14,907 nt of DNA from JASFRS01 sp050114795. GTDB taxonomy: Bacteria; Pseudomonadota; Alphaproteobacteria; Sphingomonadales; CAKZYD01. A model generated the notes under the pieces. It searched no databases. It saw only the letters and a list, made by a program, of their open reading frames with translations, and was not told where the DNA came from. Positions 14,795-14,907 of the stretch are shown piece by piece (positions within the stretch are counted from its first letter, which is position 1; each line of letters opens with the position of its first letter). The DNA lies in contig JASFRS010000053.1 in NCBI GenBank assembly GCA_050114795.1, positions 1-14,907 on the forward strand. The letters are read 5' to 3'. Both the position numbers and the translations under genes were made by a program.

Positions 14795-14828
14795 TAAAAA
14801 ACGGGCCGCAGGGAACAGCTGCGGCCCG
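14795..14828 (-). terminator. Intrinsic terminator for a minus-strand gene beyond the right edge
   Basis: CGGGCCGCAG (14802-14811) and CTGCGGCCCG (14819-14828) form a 10-base-pair perfect stem with a seven-base loop. Read on the minus strand the stem is followed by TTTTTT. On the plus strand there is no T run after it, so it chiefly serves a leftward transcript, though the hairpin may help end the metalloprotease message too. Confidence 0.8.
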
Positions 14829-14907
14829 ATCTCCAATAAGGAGGCGTCATACAGAGTATCGGAAAAGATGAAACCGAACATCGCGATCCGATGCTTTAAC
14901 TTATGCC

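Noticed and set aside
14506..14850. Minus-strand 114-codon frame across the end of the metalloprotease
   Set aside because: It spans the terminator hairpin and the coding end of the metalloprotease, so it is a shadow frame.
14864..14907. Start of a plus-strand gene at the right edge (ATG after AAGGAGG)
   Set aside because: The AAGGAGG lies over 20 bases from the ATG, too far for a normal start, and the terminator polarity points to a leftward gene instead; only about 13 codons are visible.

Overview
The window reads as ordinary chromosomal sequence from a free-living alphaproteobacterium of intermediate G+C content. The main pointers are an RcdA/DUF1465 protein (an adaptor for cell-cycle proteolysis known from alphaproteobacteria), a cysteine-free ribosomal protein L31, a small heat-shock gene with an RpoH-type promoter and a ROSE-like RNA thermometer, and a MotA/TolQ-like plus OmpA-like pair. 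I see no insertion sequence, phage gene, CRISPR array or clear sign of recent transfer.

Layout. 1-369: a tRNA-Val(GAC) on the minus strand, with its likely promoter just upstream of a plus-strand gene. 370-2438: a polysaccharide/lipid flippase (+) converging on a small stand-alone formyltransferase (-). 2591-3966: efp (elongation factor P) and an inositol-monophosphatase family gene, translationally coupled (TAATG). 3963-4802: an EamA/DMT transporter (-) whose stop codon overlaps that of the phosphatase gene. 4929-7168: a two-gene operon for an inner-membrane proton-channel-like protein and a coiled-coil OmpA-domain partner. 7169-8968: an ABC exporter half-transporter (-). 9131-9367: rpmE (+), closed by a strong intrinsic terminator. 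9435-11532: an acyl-CoA synthetase and rcdA (both -). 11533-11735: a dense divergent control region. 11736-12206: hsp20 (+) with a terminator. 12329-14788: a large secreted zinc metalloprotease (+). At the right edge a hairpin oriented as a minus-strand terminator implies another gene beyond the window.

Functional themes are translation (tRNA-Val, EF-P, L31), envelope (flippase, proton-channel/OmpA pair, ABC exporter, exported protease) and stress/cell-cycle control (RcdA, Hsp20). The richest non-coding signal lies between rcdA and hsp20: a near-consensus CtrA box facing rcdA, a near-consensus heat-shock promoter facing hsp20, and three stem-loops in the hsp20 leader, the last burying the ribosome-binding site with the UYGCU signature of ROSE elements. 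Three of the four convergent gene pairs have stop codons touching or overlapping, with no room for a terminator between them. I did not find a convincing wholly new system. The least understood module is the proton-channel/coiled-coil OmpA pair.
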